Shown: positions 10,401-20,970, counted from the first letter of the stretch. The stretch is DNA of 64,000 bases from Serripes groenlandicus (GCA_031761405.1 JASEVX010000006.1:24830802-24894801), one strand, 5' to 3'. Translations and numbers: made by a program. Notes: generated from the letters alone by a model not told the origin.

Positions 10401-13400
10401 CTAATGCGGCTACAGTTCTAGGTTGTTTGTCCAAAGATACATCTAGGACTTCGTTACCTGTAGACTGACAGACGCCAAACTAATGCGACTACAGTTCTAG
10501 GTTGTTTGTCAAAAGATACATCTAGGACTTCGTTACCTGTAGACTGACAGACGCCAAACTAATGCGGCTACAGTTTTAGGTTGTTTGTCCAAAGATACAT
10601 CTAGGACTTCGTTACCTGTAGACTGACAGACGCCAAACTAATGCGGCTACAGTTCTAGGTTGTTTGTCAAAACATACATCTAGGACTTCGTTACCTGTAG
10701 ACTAACAGACGTAGTAAACCTTTCCCACATATATACGATTTCTGACGCCTCTGCAGCAGACGTCTTTTGAAAACAACGTGACAAAAGGAGAACTTGCCAT
10801 AAAGTTTTCAACTGAGTTCAATAGTTACATATTCATGCAAAGAGATTTTCAATATTTTTGAGTAAATGTTTTCAAATGTGTCTGCTATAGAATTGTAGTA
10901 TATGGGAAAGGGTTAATACCCCCAAATGGTTTAGACACGGCTCTATGTTAATTTGCTGTCACATCTGGGTATATGCGACATAGAAACGGACACTGAGGGA
11001 TCTGATGACAGAATGAGTCTTCAATTGTCATAGATACATCACAGATTGTTTTTCTGTTTTTATTTATCTATGTCGATTTGTATATTTTCAGGCCCGAGAA
11101 AACGACGAGTAAGTATTTGAACTATTTTTATTTTCATTTTGTTGTATGGATACCGAATAAACATACACTATTTTTGTACGTGAAGTTATCGACTATTTTC
11201 ATAATATTTCAATGTCCCTATGTAACTTATTTAAATAAATTCCCATATATAATGAATCTACAGCAGACAACACCGCAGCAGACGTATGGACGTTCAGTAG
11301 GAATGAAAGTTTAACCATGTTCACCACGAGCATTTCCTACATCTCTACACAACGGCATATCATTATTATACTTTTCGTTTAAAGATCGTTTCGTAGTTTT
11401 GCCACAATGTTTTGAAAAGTCGTCTGCTTCAAGGGAAGGAGAGTTCTACGTCCCAGTCGCTTCAAAATAATTTATCTGCAGCAGCTCGATTTGTTTAACC
11501 CTTTCCCATAAAAAATAAATCTGCAAGACTTTGAAAACTGTCTTTAAATAAAAGTATAATCATTTAATTGTGTTGTAAACATCGTGGGAAATGTAGAAAT
11601 TGCTCATTATGAACGTTTACTCCTTTTGGCACAATTATTTCAAAATGCGTTTGTTGAAATTGCGTCAGAAGGCGTCGTCTACATGTTGGGGAGGGTTAAA
11701 CTACACCTACACTTAAAACACAGTCTGCTTTGAAAACTTGATCTCATTTCAAAAGGCAACTATATGTATATGAATTATATGGCATATAAGTATATTGGTA
11801 GTTTGTACTGTATATTAGCCGTTCCACGAGAAAACCAATAGTATGGGCTCTGCGCAATGTATCGACCAGATCAGCTTGCTCAGTCCATGCAGGCTAATCC
11901 GAGCCAACACATTCCGTCTCGGGGGGATAGAGGTATAGATTCCTGAAAAAGAAAATCCACAGGAGGCGAAAAGTGCTTATCTGGGTTAGCTTGCGTGGCA
12001 TGCTTAGACTCATCCGGGTCGATTCTTTACGCAGAGTCCACGATGTTGGGTTTCTCGTAACACGGCTCATATATAAATTAAAAGCATGTAGTTCCACATG
12101 GATAAAAATATATTGTCCACTTTTTTTAGCCCATGTTTTAACAAACTAGAATTCATCTCTGATTCAGCGGCGCTGGAGCGACAGGGTTGAATTAATACCT
12201 GAAGCAATGAGTAATTTCTCATTTGACCATAATGTTTAAAAGAATATTCTGATTAATAGGCGTCAATTACAACTACATGTATGTATTTGGTCGTTCCCCA
12301 AGATCAGTCGGTAGTGAGGGGTTGTGATTTCTAACCCCAGATGGGCAAACATTCTTTCCGACGTTTGACAAAAGTCAAAGCGATATTCGTCTTCTACCAA
12401 TGGGCTAACTCTTTTCTTGTAAAGCAGCCAATGCTAAGACATACCGGTGTGTGGAGTACTGGTGTGAGAAAGCCAAGATGTACATGAATAAGTGAACCTG
12501 CTGCCGTGATGTGACTTAAAACTTATTGAAATACAACTATAATTTACAGGTGGCATAACTCTTGTCCTTGCGGTAGCCATAGGATTACCAGTGTTCCTGA
12601 TCTTGGTGCTAGTATTCATCGGCCTTACGCTCCGTGCTGCAAGATTGAAGAAATTAAACAATAAGATGATGAAGCATTCGGAATCTTCCAGCCGCTCTGA
12701 TAGGTTTGTATTCGTCCTTCGCCTTACGTTCCGACTTAATCACGTGACTGATAGTTCCGGAAACACTATGATTAATCTATTTTAAGCAATCAGTATGTTC
12801 CAGTCGATCTGATAGGTTTATATCCGTCATTCATATTGATCTGTTGAGGGTTGAGCCCGGGGGTCGAGAATCAATAGCGACGCAGGCTGTCAATCTAGGA
12901 GTTTAGGCCAACATTCCTTTCGACGTTTGACAAAGGTAACTGTCATTCGTCCCACCAATTGGCTAACAGTATATGTCAAAAAGCGTTTTCCGCACGCGAC
13001 AGTTGAATGTCGTAATTCGCATTGAAAAGTCAAATTCACGTGACTCATAAATCAGTGCCATGTAAAGGCATATAGTTTGAGTAGTCTACACGTGACCGTT
13101 GAATATTTGTTTACGAGATATATATATATATAAATACATATGAAACCAGAATTAGTTCAAAATAAGGGTTTTTCTTACATCATTCAGTCTGTCCATTCAT
13201 TACATTTTGTAATTCGCCTTGGTTGAATTGTTAGTGCTAGTAGCTTAAGTCGTGTTACATCTGGCATGGTGGTGTGCCATTAGGCCTAATACTGGGTTGT
13301 TTTCCAAGGGATCATTCACAAGTGAACTGTCGCCGTGATATATTTGAAATGATGTTGAAAACGGCATAAAACCCCAATAAAAAAATAACATTTTGTCTGG

Positions 13401-16400
13401 CATGTGTCTTCAGTGTTTCACTGTCATCCGTCGTAAGAGTATCCTTCTCTAGAGTAAGAGAACAGGGCCTTTTTTCACCAAACTTTCAACTTTGGACTTT
13501 GGACTATATCTAAATCTAAATTCCAAGTCCGCTTTTTTCCACCTAATTACCGCTTAATATTTGGGTTTACATTGATAAAAAGTGCAATTGAAATAGTATT
13601 GGCTTACCTCCTGGGAGTGCTCATTGTTGTAGGGGAGAGCATTAGTGTCAGGATACGTTTAACAACAGTACTAGGAATTGACCTTTACTATGACACACCG
13701 TGATACGACTGAAAAACTGTTGAAAGGACGAAATAACACCCAACAAACAAAACTCATTCAAAGAAGTTGCAATACAAACCGTTTTGATGAGGTCAATTCA
13801 ATTATATATTTAACATACTTGATTTAACTGGAGTTCGCTGAATGTAGTATGCAGCTTCGTTTGGCTTCACTTTTGTATTGAGTCGGGAAAAAGCTGAAAT
13901 TGACTTTCAATGTTTTGCGAACAAAAAAGCCAAAGAACGCCCGCTCATCTGCTCATTCTTGTCACTATTTTCTCTGTTCGCAAATTGAGCCATTTGGACC
14001 ACGGTTAATGCGAACAATTGTGCTTATTCTGTCTTACTGTGCAATTTCATTGATTGTATGAGATTAAGCATAGTTAGATTATAAGTAAGGTGGTATTTTT
14101 CTTATATTTCAGAATTAACCCGAATGCATCAAAACAATCGTTCCCAGCAATGACTCCGTATGGCGGCATATCTAGATGGAACGAAAGCGATTATAAGACA
14201 GACATCCCGCATTATCTTCGTATAAGTCATTCAAGCGGTCAAAGTCGTAGTTATGGAAACACACATGACGTCAGTCAGTCGCCTAGAGACCTTCGCCATA
14301 GTGATAAACAACCGAAGCATCATCATACAGACAAACGTTCGGGTGATAAACATCATAAAGACAGGCGTTTTGTTGATAAACATCACAACAGAGATAGACA
14401 GGATACATTACAGACACATGGTTAGTATATTTATGTTATGCTTTATGATACAAATGGCTTCCGTCGCATTTAAGCGAATGCATGCTTATTCTAAGCGCCC
14501 TGAGAATTCGCGCAGTCTCCTAAGAACACTCACTGGTTACAATATATGTTCTTCTACATGGGAGAATTGCTGCCCTTGCACAAAGAAACGACTGATGCAG
14601 ATTCTGCAAATGTGTACATTCTGATACATCTTTACGCTGTTCGGCATATAATTTATGCTACATAGACAAAAGGCAACCGTAGTAGGATGAATCAAGTAAT
14701 GCCGATTTTGATCAGCCTAAGCATGACGGGGCAGGCTCACCGGTACAGACACTTTTTGCCTTCTGTGGATTGTCTGTTTCAGGAGTCATTACTCTATACC
14801 TATATCTCCCTGAGACGGAATGTGTCGGCCCGTATTAGCCTGCGCGGACTGCGCAGGCTGATCTAGGTCGATACATTATGCAGAGTCCATGTTGGTGTTC
14901 TCGTGGAATGGCTCATATATGTTATTCTACATGGAAGAATTTCTACCATGGCACAATATAACGCACATACAGATTCTGAGCTTCTTCCAAGTTGGTTCCG
15001 TCTGGTAACAGTCCACACTGTTCGATTTATTAGCTATGCTATATGGAGGAAATGCTGTCTGGTAATTGTCCACACTGTGAGACATGTGAAGGAAATGCTT
15101 ACGTAGAAACATATATCGAGAAATGTAGATTCTGATCATCTTGCGCACCGTGAAATCTGATCCGGAAAACCTGTTGTAACAAAAACAAAAAATGCAAATA
15201 TGCCATTTGACTGTCATTGCAATTACTTTAACCCTCTCAATATTAATTTTCTTAAATGGACTCGCGTCCGGCTTTGTGAAATCTTAAAATTGTTTGAAGC
15301 AGTCGAACAGTTAAAAACCTCCGAACGACAGTTTGAGTGTGATTTCACTTGAGTTTTATAAATTCACTGCGTTCTATAGAAAAGTCTACTATATTTTATT
15401 GAAATCAAGCGTTTAATACACTAAACATTTAAAGCCTTTAACAACCAATCAATTGTTATACATGTGTGGAAAGAAGAGCAACCTGCACATCCATGCTAAA
15501 GAGTCCAAAATAATCCTGCTTCACAAAAGTTGCTTGAAACCTTCCATGACTAACTGACGAGCAGTGTAGAGCCATGTCAAACAACTCGGATGTGCAGGTT
15601 GGTCTGGATCTACAGTGTTCGTACATACATTAATGTAGATTATTGTAGAGTACCACTTATTATATATAGACGAATAAATGTCGTATGATATTAAGGGAGG
15701 ACTGTGTTATAGTCTTTGTTGTATTCAATTGTGGTATGCTGTTGTTTATAGGGAATATCATGTTACAGTTGCGATACAGGTTTTAGTATTGTACTACGAG
15801 GGGCGTGGACAATTGATAGCTCGCGATATATATCAATTACTAACGCCCGTCGTACTGTAGTACAATACTAAAACCTGTATTGCGACTGCAACATTATATT
15901 CCCTATTTATTGGCAGATGGCATTGTCTTGAAATAAAATATGTCTTAGTCTAATTATACATTCGTAAATTGGTTCAATTTGTTACAATTTGTCCTTTGAA
16001 TTTCAGCATACGATAACAAAGCAGCGGATTTTGACTCCATGTTGGCTAGCACATATATAAAACCGGTAAGATTAATTTAAATGTTGAGTATTTTCCAATA
16101 ACTTAATCATAGGGAAAATATGTTTGACCAAGACGAATGAGGGTTAGTTAACTCAAATGCATACACTTTGATCATCTTAAAACATGCTTTTCAGGGTATT
16201 ATTGGGAAATAACAGTGTAACATATTCTAGAATAAACACTATAACACATTGAGTTGTATCAAGCTATACATTTTCCTTATTAGATTGTCTTCAACCCATG
16301 TCACGTGTCGATAATTAGTAGAAGTAGAAATATCAAATAAAACTCTCATTACATATCTACATGTAGAAAGTAATTAAATAAGAAAAAGCAGATATGGTCA

Positions 16401-16674
16401 GATAAAACAAAATCGTCAACGAAATTTGGTTGTCAAATTCTAATTGCTTTGTGATTCATAATAAGCATATTTATTCTAATGTACTCCATTAATACTCATC
16501 ATATTTGTCTATTAAAATGGCCGCTAAGGGAGGTAATTAGTGTAGGCCTAATTCTGGACCTCTGTATTGTTTACATCAATGTTTAGATCTGATAGTCAAT
16601 ATCGTGTCTCCGGGTTATACTTAACTATTTTTAAATTGATATGTACTTTTGTTTTACAGTATGATTACGCATGA
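7253..16674 (+). CDS. SEA-domain single-pass membrane protein, 3' seven exons (5' end missing)
   Basis: Seven exons join with matching phases: 7253-7416, 7790-7895, 11092-11108, 12550-12703, 14113-14420, 16007-16065 and 16660-16674 (TGA). In order, the product shows the C-terminal half of a SEA domain beginning RPGSVIVNYEVEV, which matches the autoproteolytic GSVVV site of MUC1-type SEA domains; a Cys-rich segment (NVCALFTASGGCASGDSC); a short linker; a transmembrane helix (GITLVLAVAIGLPVFLILVL) followed by basic residues; and a cytoplasmic tail rich in His, Lys and Asp ending STYIKPYDYA. I infer a type I surface protein, mucin-like or related, with an extracellular N-terminus. The first exon starts in phase 2, so upstream exons must exist; I did not find them in the first 7 kb, and they may lie left of the window. 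Ligand and role are unknown. Confidence 0.8.
7459..7560 (+). repeat. SINE family II, head fragment in intron
   Basis: tRNA-like head 'gtggagttgtggtagagctgacgcctcgg' in broken form, then 'cataccaaagactttaaaaaatg', as in copies at 28.6, 36.8 and 56.6 kb. It ends after the head. Confidence 0.6.
7790..7895 (+). CDS. Exon: Cys-rich extracellular stalk
   Basis: Acceptor 'ttgtttcag', donor 'CCA|gtaagt', phases 1 to 2. It encodes VTNDTVADNVCALF... with four to five cysteines spaced like a small EGF-type or knotted module (C..C..C..C). It follows the SEA half-domain directly. Confidence 0.75.
7914..8199. mobile_element. Foldback/MITE with GCGCTAAGTAA arms
   Basis: Left arm begins ggtccaactccaccaatctt and contains ACTTAGCGCTAAGTAATACTT. 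The right arm is its near reverse complement (aagtattactaagcgctaag, then aatggtgtaattgaaccc). Arms are about 50 bp. It begins only about 18 bases after the donor of the Cys-rich exon. Confidence 0.8.
8599..8848. mobile_element. MITE, family with GAGCCGTTCCACGAGAAAAC ends, copy A
   Basis: Ends resemble 'gccgttccacgagaaaac' and its reverse complement 'gttttctcgtg.gacggctca'. The inner body ('tgtatcgacccagatcagcctg', 'aggaggcgaaaagtgtctg') matches copies at 11.8, 14.7, 31.2, 38.9 and 54.0 kb. Some inner hairpin sequence is missing in this copy. Confidence 0.8.
8849..9680. other. Intron sequence without a recognised gene
   Basis: The segment at about 9370-9560 looks like a worn member of the CTGCAGCAGACGAC inverted-repeat family ('ccgcagcaggcgac', 'gccacaatgttttca'). 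Nothing else recognised. Confidence 0.35.
9682..10710. repeat. 79-bp satellite, 13 copies, with higher-order structure
   Basis: Unit 'acgccaaactaatgcggcta...gactgacag' repeats every 79 bp. Variant bases (gcgGct/gcgAct, tCTAgg/tTTAgg/tCTGgg, tCCaaag/tCAaaag) recur in the same order in copies 5-9 and 10-13, giving a 5-unit, 395-bp higher-order repeat. It lies in an intron of the SEA-domain gene. Confidence 0.95.
10716..10915. mobile_element. CTGCAGCAGACGAC inverted-repeat element
   Basis: Begins 'aaacctttcccacatatata', contains 'ctgcagcagacgtcttttgaaaac', and ends 'tatatgggaaagggtt', the reverse complement of the start. It follows the 79-bp satellite directly. Confidence 0.7.
11092..11108 (+). 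CDS. 17-nt microexon of the SEA-domain gene
   Basis: 'atattttca g|GCCCGAGAAAACGACGA|gtaagt'. The acceptor is pyrimidine-rich and the donor is consensus. It accepts phase 2 and leaves phase 1, exactly joining the Cys-rich exon (..CCA) to the transmembrane exon; it adds PEKTT. Without it, the Cys-rich and transmembrane exons would not share a phase. Confidence 0.6.
11499..11700. mobile_element. CTGCAGCAGACGAC inverted-repeat element, diverged
   Basis: Starts 'aaccctttcccataaaa', has 'aaattgctcattatgaac', and ends 'gcgtcgtctacatgttggggagggtt'. Same family as copies at 34.1, 41.7 and 42.1 kb. Confidence 0.65.
11811..12075. mobile_element. MITE, GAGCCGTTCCACGAG family, copy B
   Basis: Ends 'tagccgttccacgagaaaac' and 'tttctcgtaacacggctcatatat'; full body present. 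Both ends run into TATATA-like sequence, which may be the target duplication. Confidence 0.85.
12293..12540 (+). repeat. tRNA-derived SINE, family I
   Basis: Head with 'agatcagtcggtagtgag' and 'tttctaaccccag', then the body 'acattctttccgacgtttgacaa' and the tail 'gaacctgctgccgtgatgtgac'. It ends just before the acceptor of the transmembrane exon at 12550. Confidence 0.75.
12550..12703 (+). CDS. Exon: transmembrane helix
   Basis: Acceptor 'taatttacag', donor 'GATAG|gtttgt', phases 1 to 2. It encodes about 22 hydrophobic residues (TLVLAVAIGLPVFLILVLVF) followed by RAARLKKLNNKMMK, a basic stop-transfer segment consistent with the N-terminus outside. Confidence 0.85.
12845..12985 (+). repeat. 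SINE family I, truncated copy
   Basis: Contains 'atagcgacgcaggctgtcaatct', 'acattcctttcgacgtttgacaaa' and 'caccaattggctaacagt', then breaks off. Tail fragments of the families also occur near 13300-13380 and 13645-13755. Confidence 0.6.
13380..14112. other. Intron sequence
   Basis: No exon recognised. A weak SINE family II tail lies near 13645-13755 ('gtgatacgactgaaaaactgttgaaa'); otherwise nothing. Confidence 0.4.
14113..14420 (+). CDS. Exon: His/Lys-rich cytoplasmic tail
   Basis: Acceptor 'tatatttcag', donor 'CATG|gttagt', phases 2 to 1. It encodes about 103 residues after the membrane helix. The last third is a loose repeat of the pattern DK-H-H (DKQPKHHHTDKRSG, DKHHKDRRFV, DKHHNRDRQ), strongly charged and His-rich. 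No known domain recognised. Confidence 0.85.
14703..14921. mobile_element. MITE, GAGCCGTTCCACGAG family, copy C, one end lost
   Basis: Opposite orientation to copies A and B. The right end 'ttctcgtggaatggctcatatat' is intact; the left end is missing or unrecognisable. Confidence 0.7.
14922..15748. other. Intron sequence
   Basis: No exon seen. 'ctggtaa..gtccacactgt' is repeated at about 15003 and 15059, and an inverted pair 'aacctgcacatcc...ggatgtgcaggtt' spans 15480-15602, probably a small foldback element. Confidence 0.4.
15749..15906. repeat. Palindromic foldback with arms of about 65 bp
   Basis: The left arm 'agggaatatcatgttacagt' reads on through 'aggttttagtattgtacta'. The right arm is its reverse complement with a few changes, ending 'aacattatattccct'. 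The loop is only about 20-25 bases. As RNA it would form a long hairpin in the intron before exon 16007. Confidence 0.85.
16007..16065 (+). CDS. Exon: tail segment
   Basis: Acceptor 'tgaatttcag', donor 'CCG|gtaaga', phases 1 to 0. It encodes AYDNKAADFDSMLASTYIKP. No motif recognised. Confidence 0.8.
16660..16674 (+). CDS. Terminal coding exon (YDYA stop)
   Basis: Acceptor 'ttgttttacag' in phase 0, then TAT GAT TAC GCA TGA. The 3' UTR probably runs to the AATAAA at 17099-17104. Confidence 0.75.
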   Translation, partial: YDYA

Positions 16675-17098
16675 AAGAAACTCCTATACAATTCTGTTGA
16701 AGAAGCCGAGCCTGCATTAATGCCAAACGGATACCTTTCGATCAAGAGATAGACAACGATGTCCCACCTGCAACCATGAAGTTGACATTTATAGTTCCTT
16801 CAACAAGGGAATTCTGAATATATGGCATTTATTATGTTGGTTCTAATATATCATATCATTATCATTACATCATCTAGTATCAAGCACATGGATTGTATGT
16901 ATACATAGAACATCGTACATGTATTTATCTTCCAAAATGTGGGTTGTGAACCGGCTGCCGGTTATGTGCTCCAATTAAAAAGTAGTTCCAAAGTTCACAT
17001 TGGGTGATATTCGATGAAGAAGAAATGTCTAATTTGCAGTCAATAGATTTTAGCTCGTGATCAAAGAAGATACACATTCCAACAGCGTGATCGTTGAC

Positions 17099-17104
17099 AA
17101 TAAA
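17099..17104 (+). promoter_or_regulatory. Candidate poly(A) signal of the SEA-domain gene
   Basis: AATAAA 425 bases after the stop codon, same strand. It is the first clear hexamer after the stop that I noticed. Confidence 0.5.
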
Positions 17105-18637
17105 GTCCCTGGTACGTACACACTGCATAATCGAGGTGTGAAGCCGGACATTGAATGTCGTGAAAAAGAAAAAAATCATACTGTGAATTATTTTAGGTAA
17201 TATTTGTTTTCACTGTTTGCTTTGTAGTTAGTTGCACATAGCTGGATAAAGTCGAATTAGTTCATTGGAATACTCCGTTAATTTATGGAAACTTAGTAAA
17301 ACATGTTTAAACTATATTTGCTCATCGATTGTTTTCATTATATATATGTTGACGTATAATAATTAGCTCGTTAACAAAACAACAAGTTTGCTCAAACGTT
17401 ATGACTGTCAATCATTCATAATATTAATATGTTTATATACATTCTTTAAAGTGTTCATGTATTCGTTATCCTGGGATTGCTTTTGTTTGTTGGAATGTTG
17501 TTGTTGTTTTTGTGTTCACGATGTTTGTATTTTAACCATACAAGGAAGGGTCAGACTTCCTAATTGTTTTTATAATAAGACTCTATTAGCTGGTATGTAT
17601 CAACATTTGAATAGTCTTCCATAAATATGTCTAAAATTTCAAATGATAATGTTTATTGCATATTTTGCGCTGGCCGCAAAACAATGACAAATGCAAACAT
17701 ACATTTACAATATTGAACCACGTGACACCAACAACGACATTTAGGAATGTATTGCAATTAACATAGAGTACTAAACCATCGTGATTGTACCAGGTTTAGG
17801 ACGGCAATATTCTCAACCTTATCTCTGATTAATAATTATACTAGCAGTCGAGTGAGAAGTGTGAAATATGAAAATATGAAATATTGTTTGATGTCAAAGG
17901 TCAAATTACGCCAAATACATCCGCTGTCATGCCGATCTACACCTAAACAGTCCCTAAAAAATCTTTGTTTGCATAGAATTGTGTGTATACCATCACCGGA
18001 ATGCATTGAATATATGACATTGAGTTTAAATACATTGTAAATGTGTATAGGATGCACTGGAAAATATTGATTTGATCACTTTTAGTAATTTGACGTTGTT
18101 TGAAAGTGAAAGTAGGGAAGATTGTGTGTGAGACACGATTATGCAACCAAATTGTCTTTGCTGTAGTCAGTTTTTGGTAAGAACCGTTCTCCGTGTTTCT
18201 TGTACAACTTGGTGGCGAAAATGGTAAGGTGCTGGTCAGCTTTCGCGGGGGTGCAGGCTAATCTTGATGTTCACTGCTTGCACAATCCTGGATTTAGGTT
18301 TTCACGTGGTTCAATATATGTGCTATACTTTCGTAATTAAGAAATTGTGTGTACCCACGATATTATCTCTAACTATTGTTGTCTTTAAAATAAATATAAT
18401 GAAAGGTTGTTAAAAATATGATCTGTATCTTTAAATGTTGAAATATTTATTTTTGATAACTTCTTTTTAACAAGTAATAAAATACACTGGTTATTACACT
18501 TGCGTTGGGTTATGTTTATATCATTAGTTAAACAATAACATTTTGAAAGGTACTGTTTCACTTTGCTGGATCATATCAGGTAAATGGTCAAACATGTGCT
18601 GCATGAAAATATACTATAATGTTAACATAATTGTTAT
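17105..18637. other. Intergenic sequence
   Basis: No gene recognised. AT-rich; short open frames show no family features. Confidence 0.5.
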
Positions 18638-19195
18638 GATTGATTGATTGATTGTTAGGTGTTTAACTTCGCTATCAACAATTTTTCAGCTATATCACGG
18701 CGTCTGTTTCCTGGGTAAGTCTATGGATTGTGAGTTCCAACCCCAGCTCGGCTAACATTCTTTCCGAAGTTGGACAAATGTCACTGTGATTAGCGTTATT
18801 CGTCTTCCACCAATGGGCTAACAGTCTATGTGGAGAAGCAGCCAGTTGTTTGGAAAGAATGTTGTGTGGAGAACGGTTGTGTAAAAGCCAGGAAACACAT
18901 GAGTAGGTGAACTGGTCGCCGTGATGTGACTGAACAATTGTTGAAAACGGCATTAAACCCCAATCAATCAATAAATTAATCCCGGGTAAGTCACAAGTAC
19001 TACTGGTCCATTTATCCTGACACCAGTCTGTAAAACGTAATGCTTACCCCGCAACCTTGAGCGCCAAGAAGGACAGCCATTATTACCATTCTAAAGTCTT
19101 TGGTATGACACGGTTGAGGATGAAATCCTCGACTTCCCGTACCAGAGCCTCACGCCCTACCACTACACCACCGAGGCGGTGTTATGAACCGGCGG
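18638..19195 (-). repeat. SINE family II, split by a family I insertion
   Basis: The family II tail (minus orientation) covers 18638-18720 up to 'tttcctgggtaagt' and resumes at 18981 with 'cccgggtaagtcac', running to the tRNA-like head at about 19195 ('caccaccgaggcggt'). Joining the parts gives the usual uninterrupted family II order. Confidence 0.8.
18721..18980 (+). repeat. SINE family I inserted in SINE family II
   Basis: Starts just before its B box ('gtgagttccaaccccag') and ends with the tail 'ttgaaaacggcattaaaccc' plus 'caatcaatcaata'. It is flanked by 'cctgggtaagt' (18710-18720) and 'cccgggtaagt' (18981-18991), a target-site duplication of 11 bases with one mismatch. The A box is absent, so it is 5'-truncated. 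Confidence 0.85.
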
Positions 19196-19394
19196 TCTTA
19201 TGTCAATATCAATATAACTAACACAAGTTTGATGGAATCTTCTGTCAAGTTGTGTATTTTGTAAGGCTAAATTGAAGAACAGGCTGAACTGAACCTATAC
19301 TGTTCAGAAATGCCAACGTTAACCTTTTCCCATGAACGGGAGTAATATCAAAGTACCGGAAGCACCGACAGATAAATTATCAAAAAAACCTTGA

Positions 19395-19605
19395 TTGATT
19401 GTTTGGTGTTTTACGACAGTTTTAACAATTGTTTAGTTATATAACGGCGTTTCCTTGGTTAGTTACCATTACTACTGATCCATTTATCCTGAAATCAGCC
19501 AGTAAGTCGTAATGCTAACCCAGCAAACCTGAGCGCTATGGAGAGCAGCTACTTCTACCATTGTTAAAGTGTTTGGTATGACCCTATCCCAAAAGCTTCT
19601 TTAAA
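19395..19605 (-). repeat. SINE family II, head lost
   Basis: Tail and body in minus orientation: 'attgtttggtgttttacgac', 'actactgatccatttatcctg', 'cctgagcgctatggagagcag'. It stops at 'gtatgaccct', before the head. Confidence 0.7.
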
Positions 19606-19794
19606 GAAAATAGTTGTATTGAATCGAGCTGTTTATAACTTTCTTAGTGTCCAAAATACAGACACAGGCTCGCGGTTGCAATCACCTGCCGGATCATATC
19701 AAATTCGTTTAAAATGGTGGTAATTGATTTCTTTGGATTGTGAGGTTAGTATTACGACTGTCTCGCTATTGTTGGGACAAATGGACCACGTTTT

Positions 19795-20465
19795 AATGGT
19801 AGCTTACCCGTAATATAACTCAACACATGTTGATGGAAATTTACCCGTAATAAAACTCAACACATGTTGATGGTAACCTACCCGTAATATAACTCAACAC
19901 ATGTTGATGGTAACTTACCCGTAATATAACTCAACACATGTTGATGGTAACTTTCCCGTAATATAACTCAACACATGTTGATAGTAACTTTCCCGTAATA
20001 TAACTCAACACATGTTGATGGTAACTTCTTCGTAATATAACTCAACACATGTTGATGGTAACTTACCCGTAATATAACTCAAAACATGTTGATGGTAACT
20101 TACCCGTAATATAACTCAACACATGTTGATGGTAACTTACCCGTAATATAACTCAACACATGTTGATGGTAACTTACCCGTAATATAACTCAATACATGT
20201 TGATGGTAACTTTCCCGTAATATAACTCAATACATGTTGATGGTAACTTACCCATAATATAACTCAACACATGTTGATGGTAACTTACCCGTAATATAAC
20301 TCAATACATGTTGATGGTAACTTACCCGTAATATAACTCAACACATGTTGATGGTAACTTACCCGTAATATAACTCAAGACATATTACTAGTAACTTACC
20401 CGTAATATAACTCAACACATGTTGATGGTAACTTACCCGTAATATAACTCAACACATGTTGAAAG
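19795..20465. repeat. 37-bp minisatellite, about 18 copies
   Basis: Unit 'taacttacccgtaatataac' + 'tcaacacatgttgatgg', very uniform. One unit near 20385 is clearly diverged (catattactag). It lies just beyond the 3' end of the alpha-galactosidase gene. Confidence 0.95.
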
Positions 20466-20584
20466 TGGAGTTTAACAACATAAGGAAAACAAAATAAAAA
20501 CAGACACAGATGTCAACCATGTCAAATGCCGAACTAAGAGGGAGTTTAAAATAAAGTAAATCGTTGGACGGTCGAAAATAATTA

Positions 20585-20590
20585 TTTATT
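20585..20590 (-). promoter_or_regulatory. Candidate poly(A) signal of the alpha-galactosidase gene
   Basis: TTTATT on the plus strand, AATAAA on the minus strand, about 110 bases after the stop codon at 20701-20703. Confidence 0.6.
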
Positions 20591-20700
20591 TAATAAATTA
20601 TCTCCCATTATTATCGATGTTTGCATGTTTATGTATTTCAGCTTTATCAAAACTATAACTCATGGCTGCTGGATTCGTATTTGAACAATCAGCTTAAACA

Positions 20701-20970
20701 CTATGGTTTTAGTACGGCTTTGATAACCTCCACACTGTTTGGTTTTATTATCACCGTCAACTCTGTCTGGGGTATAGCGTCCATCACAAATAGTCCCGTT
20801 ATACCATCGTAAAGAGTGTATCCCCGAGAGTCAGTCAGTCCAATCTCAGTACATGTCAGTTGAATCTGAACCCTGTCCCCAGGGTCGGGTAACTGTAGCA
20901 ATGCAACCGCAAAGCTTCCTTCTGGATTAATCGGCTTTGCCCACACATCTACAGTAGAACCATTTATTCC
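20701..20970 (-). CDS. GLA: GLA-like exon 7: C-terminal beta domain and stop
   Basis: With acceptor 'aattatttag|GGAATA' it reads [39 protein letters not shown] and ends [12 protein letters not shown] at 20701-20703. If exon 6 is skipped, the frame needs the inner acceptor 'ttctactgtag|ATGTGTGG' (start at about 20949), losing about eight residues and giving roughly 404 residues. Confidence 0.85.
   Translation of the reverse strand, partial: GINGSTVDVWAKPINPEGSFAVALLQLPDPGDRVQIQLTCTEIGLTDSRGYTLYDGITGLFVMDAIPQTELTVIIKPNSVEVIKAVLKP

Noticed and set aside
9682..10710. Regular 79-bp repeats that could suggest a CRISPR array
   Set aside because: The whole 79 bp is conserved, with no variable spacers, and the surroundings are eukaryotic introns and SINEs. 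The same applies to the 104-, 68- and 37-bp arrays.
14253..14624. Second plus-strand frame overlapping the tail exon
   Set aside because: Its frame disagrees with the exon phases, and its extension past 14420 has no coding features.
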